Shown here: positions 13,657 through 20,529 of the stretch, piece after piece
Layout: each line of letters opens with the position of its first letter
How positions within the stretch are numbered: the stretch's first letter is position 1
Source: an uncultured Candidatus Saccharibacteria bacterium
GTDB lineage: Bacteria; Patescibacteriota; Saccharimonadia; Saccharimonadales; Saccharimonadaceae
Length of the DNA: 25,553 bases
NCBI GenBank assembly: GCA_934717805.1
Contig: CAKUZG010000011.1
Location: 1 to 25,553 of the forward strand
Reading direction: 5' to 3'
Translations under genes and position numbers: made by a program
Notes under the pieces: model-generated
Databases searched by the model: none
The model's input: only the letters and a program-made list of their open reading frames with translations
What the model was told of the DNA's origin: nothing

Positions 13657-14778
13657 TTATTGCTTATTTACAATTTTTTTAGTTGCAGCAATCCTTTTAT
13701 CTGCATATTTAACAACATCTTTAATTGCTAATTTTGTAACAGCTGAAATATAGGTTTCCATAAAATCAAAGTCAATTTTTCCATTTTTAGACGGTAGAAT
13801 TGCATTCATCTCTGAAGCAATCTTTCTGTTAAATTTATTTCCATAGCTAAATTTACCCTTGGAAACACTCCTAAAAGCAGAGACAAAGAATAATAAAGAA
13901 TTTTTATTCCAGTTGTCATGATAGTTTATAGGGTATAATCCCTGAATATGCGAGTATCCGACAAACTTATCTGGTTGGTAGAAAATACTATCTGCTGTTG
14001 TAGTATCGCTATAGGTTATAATATTTCCTTCTTCAGTGAATGGTTTATTTGTATATCCAGTTATTCCATTATTAGCACTCGAGTTTGTAACTACTGGTAT
14101 ATGCCCGTTTTCATCAAATAAATCAGTATTGGTTACTTTATATGATTTTGTAGGTTTTATTTCAAATAAATTACCAATTCGATATTCACCCCACTCAACA
14201 GAATCATAAGATTCAAGAACCTCCAACTCCTTATTAGATAGATCATAATCATCTAATCCGCTAACTTCTAAGTAGTTTTTCAGCTCCGCGACGCGCTGAG
14301 CTTCCAGCTCCGCGACGAAAGTTTCCATAAAATCAAAGTCAATTTTTCCATTTTTCATAGGTAGAATTGTTGTTAAATTCTTTATTTTTGCAAATGAACA
14401 CATGTTTTCATATCCAAATAACTTTTTTAGATAAGAAAGTGAACTTTCTAAAAACATTCCTTGATTTTCTGTAATTTTGTTTTTTGGTGTTAAACTGAAC
14501 ACTCTAGCATGGGTTACCATTTTATAGTTAAAGCTTCTGTAAAAGGCGTAACCGAACATATCTACAGTAATAGTTTTGGGTTTAAATACTTTAGCCTCAA
14601 CGTCTGATTTTCCCAAAATACCATTATTAGATACTCCAGCAGTAATAACATATTCACCTATATCGTTAATATGTTTTTTCTGAATGTCAAAATTTCCATT
14701 ATAACTTTCAAATAAATCACCAATTCGATATTCGCCCCACTCAACATTCGCCAGTTTTTCGTTAAGTGAGGCATCTAT
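13657..14778 (-). CDS. R-M specificity subunit, in the -1 frame of the methyltransferase
   Basis: This frame encodes two target-recognition halves of the HsdS/BcgIB type. Half one is VEWGEYRIGDLFE to LPMKNGKIDFDFMETF; half two is VEWGEYRIGNLFEIKPTKSY to LPSKNGKIDFDFMETY. A helical spacer VAEL-EAQR-VAEL joins them. The frame is open from a TGA at 14793 to the TAA at 13657, but has no ATG, GTG or TTG before the first conserved motif; the first TTG (14616) lies inside recognition half one and has no ribosome binding site. The frame is reached by a -1 shift at GGGAAAA just before the methyltransferase stop. That would give 373 residues fused to the 682-residue enzyme, about 1,055 in all, close to single-chain type IIG enzymes. 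Alternatives are a true frameshift mutation or a base error. Confidence 0.78.
   Translation of the reverse strand: MDASLNEKLANVEWGEYRIGDLFESYNGNFDIQKKHINDIGEYVITAGVSNNGILGKSDVEAKVFKPKTITVDMFGYAFYRSFNYKMVTHARVFSLTPKNKITENQGMFLESSLSYLKKLFGYENMCSFAKIKNLTTILPMKNGKIDFDFMETFVAELEAQRVAELKNYLEVSGLDDYDLSNKELEVLESYDSVEWGEYRIGNLFEIKPTKSYKVTNTDLFDENGHIPVVTNSSANNGITGYTNKPFTEEGNIITYSDTTTADSIFYQPDKFVGYSHIQGLYPINYHDNWNKNSLLFFVSAFRSVSKGKFSYGNKFNRKIASEMNAILPSKNGKIDFDFMETYISAVTKLAIKDVVKYADKRIAATKKIVNKQ
13754..13802 (-). repeat. Direct repeat A, distal copy (specificity gene)
   Basis: About 49 bp, the first 35 identical to 14321-14369. It encodes the conserved end of each recognition half (KNGKIDFDFMETF/Y). Spacing is 567 bp (189 codons). 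Confidence 0.9.
14160..14200 (-). repeat. Direct repeat B, distal copy (specificity gene)
   Basis: 41 bp matching 14706-14746 with two mismatches. It encodes the conserved start of each recognition half (VEWGEYRIG-LFE). Spacing is 546 bp (182 codons). Confidence 0.9.
14282..14317 (-). repeat. VAEL central repeat in the specificity subunit
   Basis: The 12-mer AGCTCCGCGACG occurs at 14282-14293 and 14306-14317. It encodes VAEL twice, separated by EAQR, in the helical spacer between recognition halves. It is much more GC-rich than the surrounding gene. It recalls the TAEL repeats of EcoR124-type specificity subunits. Confidence 0.75.
14321..14369 (-). repeat. Direct repeat A, proximal copy (specificity gene)
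   Basis: Partner of 13754-13802; 35 identical bases followed by a few mismatches and a shared GGTAGAATTG. Confidence 0.9.
14706..14746 (-). repeat. Direct repeat B, proximal copy (specificity gene)
   Basis: Partner of 14160-14200. Its GTTGAGTGGGGC also forms the 3' arm of the frameshift stem. Confidence 0.9.
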
Positions 14779-14784
14779 TTTCCC
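14734..14784 (-). promoter_or_regulatory. -1 programmed ribosomal frameshift signal
   Basis: In the methyltransferase frame the last codons are CTG-GGA-AAA-TAG, giving the heptamer G-GGA-AAA (14784-14778) of the X-XXY-YYZ type. After a spacer of five bases (14777-14773) comes GCCTCACTTAAC (14772-14761), a 15-base loop and GTTGAGTGGGGC (14745-14734). These pair over 12 bp with two G-U pairs and no mismatch. A -1 slip here enters exactly the specificity frame. The only other stop in that frame, TGA at 14793-14791, is already passed. Confidence 0.65.
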
Positions 14785-16823
14785 AGAGTTTCACCCCCCT
14801 TATTAGATTTACTCTTTAATAAATTTGAAACTTCCCAAGATAAATAATCACCAACCGTCTTTTTAAAATCTTCTAGCTTTGGTTTTACATCAACTGGTGC
14901 GGTTTGATTCCAATCATCACCTTTAGCCGTATCAATATAGCCTTCATAATATTCTGATTCAGTTAAATAATTCAATTTACTCTTACCAAATTTAACCAAT
15001 TCAACCACTTCTTGATATTTTTCTTTAGCATGGTCTGTATCACGAAGGTTATTGCTTGCTTTTTTGCGGTTGCTTCTAGTGTAACCATCATTCGTAAAAT
15101 CGATAAATTTCACTGTGTAGTCATTTTCATGAGCTTCACCAACCCTAAAAACATAAACATAGGTTTGCACATTTGATTTACCTATAAACAATTTAATTGG
15201 CATTTTAATGCTTGCAAGTAGCCTATTTGATTTTAAAATCTCTTTGTTTATTTCTCTAGCCTCACCGCTTCCTGCTGAGCTCTGAATAATAATAGCTGCA
15301 TAACCCGACTTCATCATAGAAAGGGCACGCTTAACAAAAATCATACCATTACCCTCTAACGAATATGGTGGATTTAGAACAAAAGCAGTTGCTGGAAAAT
15401 CTTCATCAATCTTACCGTAGCCGTATTTTCCATTGAATTTTAAGGAATCTTCATTAATAATATTTGATGAACCATCTCCCATCATAATCATATTAATAAC
15501 AGCCAACATATAAACAGACGAGAGAATTTCCAAACCTAAAAGCTGATTTGCTTTAATTTCTACTTCTTTTTTATATAATTCATCTGGTGATTTAATTTTT
15601 GCTCTAGCATCATTAAGCATTTCATTCATTGCTGCAACCAACAAACCAGCAGAACCAGTTGCAAAATCCCAAACATAAGAATCTTTATCTACACGAGCTA
15701 ATTTAACCAATAAAGTAGCAACATAAGATGGAGTTAAGACAACATCGTTGAGTTTATCTTGCGTAAAACCTAGCCATGAATACATCTCGTTAAAGAGTTT
15801 TCCTGTAAAATCTGTATTCAAACCAATTTTATAGTAAATACCTAAATCATCAACAATTTTGCTAAATACTCGTTTAAGTTGGCTTTCGCCGTTTATTGGT
15901 TTATTTATATTATCTGTAGTTAGTGTGTTTTTTAGTGTTCGAATGATTAATTCTTTTTTAGCTTGAGGAATATTTTTCTCATTTAAGAATGAGTTAACCT
16001 TTCGAATAATAATATCACCATCTTGATTGCCCTCTTCTGTAGATGATTTCAAATCTTCTTTATCTAGAGGTTTTACTTTACCTGCCACACCAAGAGTAGC
16101 AATAATAGAAGCTGCAACCAAATAAACGCGGTCATTTTCGCCCAAACCTTTTTCATTCTGATAAATATCATTGTTGAGTTTTGTTAAACTTGCATCAATT
16201 TCTTTTTCGCGTTGTTCTTTTAGTTTTTCAGCTTCTTCGGCAGTCAATTCTAAAGTCTTTACCTTTTCAATAAAAGCGTCAAAGTTATCGGGTTTTAGAA
16301 AAGATAAATCAGTATAATTATCTATTTTTTGACCAATACCAAAATTATCTTTTGAAACATAATAAACCCCAATTTGTGTTTGAAGCTCGCCAAACTCATC
16401 TTTATAACCCGTAACACCGATTGAAATAATATTAGTATAGCTTGTATAATGTAGCAACGCATTAGCATAATGAACCGCACCATTAACAGCAAAGGAGTTG
16501 ATGTTTGTATAATTTAGCTCATTTTTAGCTTTTCGGTTATCAACTCGACCATTGGAGTCTAGTTTTTCTAGTTTATCTTTATATCCTTTATATTCAATTA
16601 AAATAGGCCAGTAGTCTGTGTGTTTATCTTTAAGCAACAATTTAGCATCAGGACGGTTTCCTCCAACTCCTCCACGTTTAGAGTAATACTCTGATAACGC
16701 ATTGTCAATCTCAGAATTTAAAGTTTCTTGTTCTAATTTATAATCTAAACCATATGACTTCAACCAGCCATTAACTAAATCTGCTACCATTGGCTCGACT
16801 GATTGAATACTTGTTTTTGCCAT
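14775..16823 (-). CDS. Restriction nuclease-N6-adenine methyltransferase fusion (BcgI/type IIG-like RM subunit)
   Basis: The 682-residue chain combines cutting and modification. The N-terminal part has a PD-(D/E)xK nuclease signature: RPD59AKLLL, then E77-Y-K79 in PILIEYKG. A long helical linker (about 180-330) follows. The HsdM-like gamma-class methyltransferase has LTPSYVATLLVKLA (about 363-376), the SAM loop DFATGSAGL (386-394) and the catalytic NPPY (484-487). This order matches BcgI-type and type IIG enzymes rather than classical type I HsdM, which lacks the nuclease. No HsdR gene with a helicase is present. The ATG at 16823 follows GGGAG by nine bases. The chain ends at TAG directly after a slippery heptamer. 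The locus is more AT-rich than its neighbours and has almost none of the TTCGAA words common elsewhere, so recent acquisition is likely. Confidence 0.88.
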   Translation of the reverse strand: MAKTSIQSVEPMVADLVNGWLKSYGLDYKLEQETLNSEIDNALSEYYSKRGGVGGNRPDAKLLLKDKHTDYWPILIEYKGYKDKLEKLDSNGRVDNRKAKNELNYTNINSFAVNGAVHYANALLHYTSYTNIISIGVTGYKDEFGELQTQIGVYYVSKDNFGIGQKIDNYTDLSFLKPDNFDAFIEKVKTLELTAEEAEKLKEQREKEIDASLTKLNNDIYQNEKGLGENDRVYLVAASIIATLGVAGKVKPLDKEDLKSSTEEGNQDGDIIIRKVNSFLNEKNIPQAKKELIIRTLKNTLTTDNINKPINGESQLKRVFSKIVDDLGIYYKIGLNTDFTGKLFNEMYSWLGFTQDKLNDVVLTPSYVATLLVKLARVDKDSYVWDFATGSAGLLVAAMNEMLNDARAKIKSPDELYKKEVEIKANQLLGLEILSSVYMLAVINMIMMGDGSSNIINEDSLKFNGKYGYGKIDEDFPATAFVLNPPYSLEGNGMIFVKRALSMMKSGYAAIIIQSSAGSGEAREINKEILKSNRLLASIKMPIKLFIGKSNVQTYVYVFRVGEAHENDYTVKFIDFTNDGYTRSNRKKASNNLRDTDHAKEKYQEVVELVKFGKSKLNYLTESEYYEGYIDTAKGDDWNQTAPVDVKPKLEDFKKTVGDYLSWEVSNLLKSKSNKGGETLGK

Positions 16824-16858
16824 ATTTAAAAGCTCCCTTTTTTATTATATTCCACACT

Positions 16859-16867
16859 ATTATATCA
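16859..16867 (-). promoter_or_regulatory. Extended -10 promoter of the R-M system
   Basis: On the minus strand TGA-TATAAT (TATAAT at 16864-16859) with a poor -35. A second TATAAT lies at 16849-16844, closer to the gene. Either could start transcription. Confidence 0.45.
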
Positions 16868-16878
16868 TACATTAATAT

Positions 16879-16907
16879 AAAAAAACCACCTCCCGAAAGA
16901 GGTAGTT
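16879..16907 (-). terminator. fusA terminator
   Basis: Plus-strand arms AACCACCTC (16884-16892) and GAGGTAGTT (16899-16907) form a 9-bp stem (one G-U) followed by a seven-base U-tract on the minus strand. Confidence 0.9.
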
Positions 16908-16925
16908 TTTAAGTTTTCGAAATTA

Positions 16926-19016
16926 TTACTTAGCGTTTCGCTTTTCGATAATTTCTTGTGCAACGTTAGGTGGAACTTCTTCGTATTGCGCAAGCTCCAT
17001 TGTTGAAGCTGCACGACCTTTACTCATTGAGCGTAGGTCCGAAGTGTAACCAAACATATTTGCAAGAGGCACGAAACCTCGAATAAGTTTTGTTCCGCCC
17101 ATCAAATCTTCCATTGAGTCGATTCGACCGCGGCGTGAGTTCAAGTCTCCGATTACATCACCCATGAATTCTTCAGGAGTTGTAATTTCAACTTTCATCA
17201 CAGGTTCAAGAAGAACTGGGTTTGCCTTCTTAATACCTTCACGAGTTGAAAGCGCACCAGCCAATTTAAAGGCCAATTCGCTTGAGTCGACATCGTGGTA
17301 AGAACCATCGTAAAGTGTAGCTTTAACATCAACTACTGGGTAACCAGCAATCACACCGCCTTCAAGCGTTTCAAGCACACCTTGTTCAACTGGTTTGCGA
17401 TATTCTTGTGGCACAACACCACCTTTAATTTCATCAAAGAATTCAAAGCCTTTTCCTGGTTCATTTGGTTCAAAGCGAATCCAAACATCACCATATTGAC
17501 CACGACCACCAGACTGTTTTGCATGTTTACCTTGAGCTTCGGCAGTTCCACGAATAGTTTCACGGAAGGCAACTTGTGGCTCACCAACATTAGCTTCAAC
17601 GTTAAATTCACGTTTCATTCGGTCGATCAAGATATCAAGGTGAAGCTCACCCATTCCTGACATAATTGTTTGACCAGTTTCTTCATCTGTGTGAACTCGG
17701 AAAGTTGGGTCTTCTTCAGCAAGTCGTTGAAGAGCAATTCCCATTTTTTCTTGGTCGGCTTTAGTTTTTGGCTCAACCGCAATCGAAACTGGTGGTTCAG
17801 CAAATTCGATACCTTCAAGAATTACACCGTGGTTCAAATCACAAAGAGTTGCACCAGTTGTAACATCTTTCAAACCAACAACAGCGGCAATGTCACCAGC
17901 ATCAACTTCTGAAATTTCTTCACGTTTATCAGCGTGCATTCGAACGATTCGTCCGACTCGTTCTTTTTTACCAGTCATCGTGTTAAGAACGTATGAACCA
18001 GCAGTAATTTTACCACTATAAACACGTACGAATACGAGTTTTCCAACAAATGGGTCAGTTGCAATCTTAAACGCAAGTGCAGAAGTTGGTTCTTTTACAG
18101 ATGGTTTTCGTTCAACAGGTTCACCAGTTTTAGCATCAGTTCCCTTAATTGAAGCAATATCAAGTGGGCTTGGAAGGTAATCATTAATAAGGTCAAGAAC
18201 CTTTTCCACGATCACACCACGACCGTCACCACCAGTTACCAAGAAGAAGTCACCAGCAAGAACTCGTTTTCGAAGCGCAGCTTTAAGTTCAGGGATTGTA
18301 ATTGACTCTTCACCTTCTTCAAAGAATCGCATCATCAATTCATCGTCAGCTTCAACCGCATTTTCAACAAGAATTGAACGCGCGTTTTTAGCTTTTTCAA
18401 GCATATCAGCTGGAATTTCGCCAACTTTCAATTGGTGATCAGCGTAGTTGTCGTAAGTGTAAGCTTTCATGTCGATAAGGTCAACAACACCGTTAATTTC
18501 TTGCTCAAAACCAATTGGCAAGTGAATTGGGAAAGCTTGTTTACTTAGGCGGTCGTGAATTGATTTAATTGATTTATAGAAGTCACCACCAGTTTGGTTA
18601 ATTTTGTTAATGAAACAAATGCGTGGCACGCCGTATTTGTCGGCTTGTCGCCAAACAGTTTCAGACTGAGCTTCCACACCCATTTTACCGTCAAAAACAG
18701 TAACCGCACCGTCAAGCACGCGAAGTGAACGTTCCACCTCAGCAGTAAAGTCGATGTGTCCTGGGGTGTCGATAATGTTAATTTTGTGGTCTTTCCAGAA
18801 ACATGTCACAGCAGCAGAAGTAATTGTAATACCTCGCTCTTTTTCCTGTGCCATCCAGTCAGTTGTTGCACCATCACCTTCACCACGAACAACACCGATT
18901 TTGTGCGTCAAACCAGTTCGGTAAAGAATACCTTCTGTTGTTGTAGTTTTACCGGCATCAATGTGCGCAATAATACCAACATTTCGGAGATTTTCCAATG
19001 GAGTTTTTTTATTCAT
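16926..19016 (-). CDS. fusA: Elongation factor G with altered guanine-recognition motifs
   Basis: EF-G drives tRNA-mRNA translocation and, with RRF, ribosome recycling. The 696-residue length and all five domains are normal: G1 AHIDAGKTTTTE (17-28), G2 RGITITSAA, G3 DTPGHIDF (83-90), domain III GELHLDILIDRMKREF, domain IV GRGQYGDVWIRFEP and GYPVVDVKATLYDGSYHDVDS, and domain V ending GYTSDLRSMSKGRA. However, G4 is NKIN (137-140), not NKxD, and the usual G5 loop (CGSAFKNKG) reads TGGDGRG. These two motifs normally read the guanine base. The ATG follows AAGAGGA. The gene has its own promoter, an 85-base leader that can fold, and its own terminator, so it is separate from tuf, its usual neighbour. 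Confidence 0.96.
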   Translation of the reverse strand: MNKKTPLENLRNVGIIAHIDAGKTTTTEGILYRTGLTHKIGVVRGEGDGATTDWMAQEKERGITITSAAVTCFWKDHKINIIDTPGHIDFTAEVERSLRVLDGAVTVFDGKMGVEAQSETVWRQADKYGVPRICFINKINQTGGDFYKSIKSIHDRLSKQAFPIHLPIGFEQEINGVVDLIDMKAYTYDNYADHQLKVGEIPADMLEKAKNARSILVENAVEADDELMMRFFEEGEESITIPELKAALRKRVLAGDFFLVTGGDGRGVIVEKVLDLINDYLPSPLDIASIKGTDAKTGEPVERKPSVKEPTSALAFKIATDPFVGKLVFVRVYSGKITAGSYVLNTMTGKKERVGRIVRMHADKREEISEVDAGDIAAVVGLKDVTTGATLCDLNHGVILEGIEFAEPPVSIAVEPKTKADQEKMGIALQRLAEEDPTFRVHTDEETGQTIMSGMGELHLDILIDRMKREFNVEANVGEPQVAFRETIRGTAEAQGKHAKQSGGRGQYGDVWIRFEPNEPGKGFEFFDEIKGGVVPQEYRKPVEQGVLETLEGGVIAGYPVVDVKATLYDGSYHDVDSSELAFKLAGALSTREGIKKANPVLLEPVMKVEITTPEEFMGDVIGDLNSRRGRIDSMEDLMGGTKLIRGFVPLANMFGYTSDLRSMSKGRAASTMELAQYEEVPPNVAQEIIEKRNAK

Positions 19017-19045
19017 TTAATTCCTCTTAAATTTATTATTTTATT

Positions 19046-19095
19046 GCTGTTTCACGCTAGTTTTGTTGTTTTTTCGAAACCAGCACAAAAACAGC
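19046..19095 (-). promoter_or_regulatory. Foldable leader of fusA
   Basis: The leader can form a two-step hairpin. GCTGTTT (19095-19089) pairs with AAACAGC (19052-19046). Inside it, GCTGGTTT pairs with AAACTAGC, with one G-U. This places a strong structure between the transcript start and the ribosome binding site. Confidence 0.5.
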
Positions 19096-19107
19096 GCTTC
19101 GCTATTA

Positions 19108-19136
19108 ATTTTATCATATTTTTCAAAAACTGTAAA
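19108..19136 (-). promoter_or_regulatory. fusA promoter
   Basis: On the minus strand TTTACA (19136-19131), 17 bp, TAAAAT (19113-19108) with an extended TGA. Confidence 0.85.
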
Positions 19137-19151
19137 GTATAAATAACCAAA

Positions 19152-19175
19152 AGAAAAAGCCAGCTTCTCTGGCTT
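19152..19175 (-). terminator. Terminator of the 65-residue membrane protein gene
   Basis: AAGCCAG (19157-19163), loop CTTCT and CTGGCTT (19169-19175) form a perfect 7-bp stem, with U's following on the minus strand. Confidence 0.9.
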
Positions 19176-19180
19176 AAAAA

Positions 19181-19378
19181 TCATCTTCGAGCGTGTTCGG
19201 GCACCTTTTCATTATACCTTTTAGTGGCAATTATTAGCGTAATGATAACAATTCCAAAAATAAACACGCCAAAGTTCCAATGCGTCAAAATTGTTAAAAA
19301 TAATGACACACCGTAGACTGCGATAAAGTACAAGGAAACCAACAAAGGCACTTTTGCTTCGTTCAATGCTTTTTTCAT
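19181..19378 (-). CDS. Tiny membrane protein, two predicted helices
   Basis: I do not recognise this 65-residue protein. Two hydrophobic segments (about 10-30 and 33-52) are separated by a short turn (THWNFG) and followed by a basic-acidic tail (KRYNEKVPEHARR). I start at the ATG at 19378. A longer in-frame reading of 26 more codons would begin upstream of the promoter, so it cannot be made from this transcript. GGAGG lies 11 bases before the ATG, a longish but acceptable spacing. It lies just after rnhA but has its own promoter. Confidence 0.65.
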   Translation of the reverse strand: MKKALNEAKVPLLVSLYFIAVYGVSLFLTILTHWNFGVFIFGIVIITLIIATKRYNEKVPEHARR

Positions 19379-19427
19379 AAGGATAATTTCCTCCAAATTT
19401 TTATTTTCCACCCAAAGCGGAACTTCT

Positions 19428-19456
19428 ATTCTATCACAGCCTAAAATGAAAGTCAA
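19428..19456 (-). promoter_or_regulatory. Promoter of the tiny membrane protein
   Basis: On the minus strand TTGACT (19456-19451), 17 bp, TAGAAT (19433-19428) with an extended TGA. It decides the short start at 19378. Confidence 0.82.
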
Positions 19457-19459
19457 GAG

Positions 19460-19876
19460 CTAAATTGTTTCGCCGTTTCTTGCCCGATTCGCCCATTCAT
19501 CAGCCATTTCGTTAAACTCATGACCAGCGTGCCCTTTTAGCCATTTTAATTCTACGTTCGAATTTTTATAAAGCTCAAAAAGAGGCTTTACGATATCAAG
19601 ATTTTTAATTTCACCAGTTTTCTTTTTCCAGCCGTTTCGTTCCCAAGTTGGCGCCCATTTTGTTAAAACATTAATCCAGAATTCGCTATCTGTTTGAATT
19701 TCTGCCTTTTCCCCGTTTAAAATTTCGAAAGCCTTTTTTAAAGCCAAACCTTCCATTCGAATATTCGTACTCGGGTTTTCGGAACCAAGCGCAATTGGTG
19801 CGCCGTTTTCAATTACAGCAAAACCACCAGGACCGGGGTTTGGCGAAGCACTACCATCAGTAAAGATAATTCGCAC
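19460..19876 (-). CDS. rnhA: Ribonuclease HI
   Basis: RNase HI cuts the RNA strand of RNA-DNA hybrids, for example R-loops and primers. The 138-residue protein has the four catalytic acids D7 (FTDGSA), E42 (RMEGLAL), D63 (QTDSEF) and D126 (NEMADEWA), plus H116 in WLKGHAGHEFNE. Length is slightly below the E. coli enzyme, and the basic protrusion is short. The start is GTG at 19876. Its G is also the last base of the TAG stop of the upstream membrane protein (TAGTG), so translation is coupled. It shares the promoter of that gene. Confidence 0.94.
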   Translation of the reverse strand: MRIIFTDGSASPNPGPGGFAVIENGAPIALGSENPSTNIRMEGLALKKAFEILNGEKAEIQTDSEFWINVLTKWAPTWERNGWKKKTGEIKNLDIVKPLFELYKNSNVELKWLKGHAGHEFNEMADEWANRARNGETI

Positions 19877-20436
19877 TATTGTTGTCTTCCGTTATCTTGT
19901 TGAATAAAATTTTGAACAAAAGGTGTTTGATTTACGTTTTGATTCATGCTATTTTGTAGTTGATTTTGGTAGGCTTTCGCTTTTTTCATTTTTCTGAAAG
20001 AAATAATAGCCAAAATTGCACTAACAACACCAAGAACCAACAAAACTACAGGGATAATGAGATTTACAATTGAATATTCACCAACAACCGCCGCACCAGG
20101 ATTTTTTTCATCATAGAAAACCTTAATTTTGCTTAAAATATTTGGTTCTTCATTTTGTAGATCTGCTTTTACCTCTGTTGTTTCGTTATTTTGGATTGAA
20201 AAATCAACAATTGGTATAAATTTATATTCGCTTGAATTTTGACTAGTTAATTCCTTTTCAAAACCAACAATTTCGCCTTCAGTTTGTTTCCAAGTCATTC
20301 TTTTAGCAAAGCTATCAAATGGTTTTAAGCCAAAACATATGCCTGAAGCAATTAAACAAATTGCTAAAATTGTAAAAATAATTCCACGATTTCGGTAAGC
20401 TTTTGCACCAACTTTTATTGTCTGATTCGAATTCAT
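19876..20436 (-). CDS. DUF3592-like membrane protein
   Basis: This 186-residue protein has two membrane segments (about 18-36 and 123-146) around an outer domain of about 85 residues. That domain contains TEGEIVGFEKE, FIPIVDFSIQNNET and KIKVFYDEKNPGAAVV. The W..T.G.I....Y.P.V.F....V.YDPKNP pattern resembles DUF3592, whose role is unknown. The cytoplasmic tail is rich in Q and N (QNQLQNSMNQNVNQ). The ATG is five bases after TAGGAG. It is the first gene of a two-gene unit with rnhA, with a one-base overlap. Whether the pairing has a functional meaning is unclear. Confidence 0.7.
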   Translation of the reverse strand: MNSNQTIKVGAKAYRNRGIIFTILAICLIASGICFGLKPFDSFAKRMTWKQTEGEIVGFEKELTSQNSSEYKFIPIVDFSIQNNETTEVKADLQNEEPNILSKIKVFYDEKNPGAAVVGEYSIVNLIIPVVLLVLGVVSAILAIISFRKMKKAKAYQNQLQNSMNQNVNQTPFVQNFIQQDNGRQQ

Positions 20437-20463
20437 CTTTTCTCCTATTTGATTTATGCTATA

Positions 20464-20492
20464 AGTATACCATTTTTTATTTTTTTAAGCAA
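20464..20492 (-). promoter_or_regulatory. Promoter of the DUF3592-rnhA operon
   Basis: On the minus strand TTGCTT (20492-20487), 17 bp, TATACT (20469-20464). Confidence 0.75.
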
Positions 20493-20493
20493 A

Positions 20494-20523
20494 TTAAAAC
20501 ACTGGCGGTTAAACCAGTGTTTT
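20494..20523 (-). terminator. rpoBC operon terminator
   Basis: AAAACACTGG (20496-20505), an eight-base loop and CCAGTGTTTT (20514-20523) form a perfect 10-bp stem just after rpoC. Confidence 0.88.
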
Positions 20524-20529
20524 AGTGTT

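Noticed and set aside
14614..14616. TTG as the genuine start of the specificity subunit.
   Set aside because: It lies inside recognition half one, after the conserved VEWGEYRIGDLFE, and has no ribosome binding site.
14794..14799. Run of six G's (minus strand) near the end of the methyltransferase as a phase-variable switch to the specificity frame.
   Set aside because: Adding one G leads straight into the TGA at 14793, and removing one leads to the third frame. Neither fuses to the specificity frame; only a -1 shift between TGA and TAG does.
19379..19456. Longer 91-residue version of the tiny membrane protein.
   Set aside because: Its start would lie within or upstream of a clear promoter whose transcript begins downstream of it.
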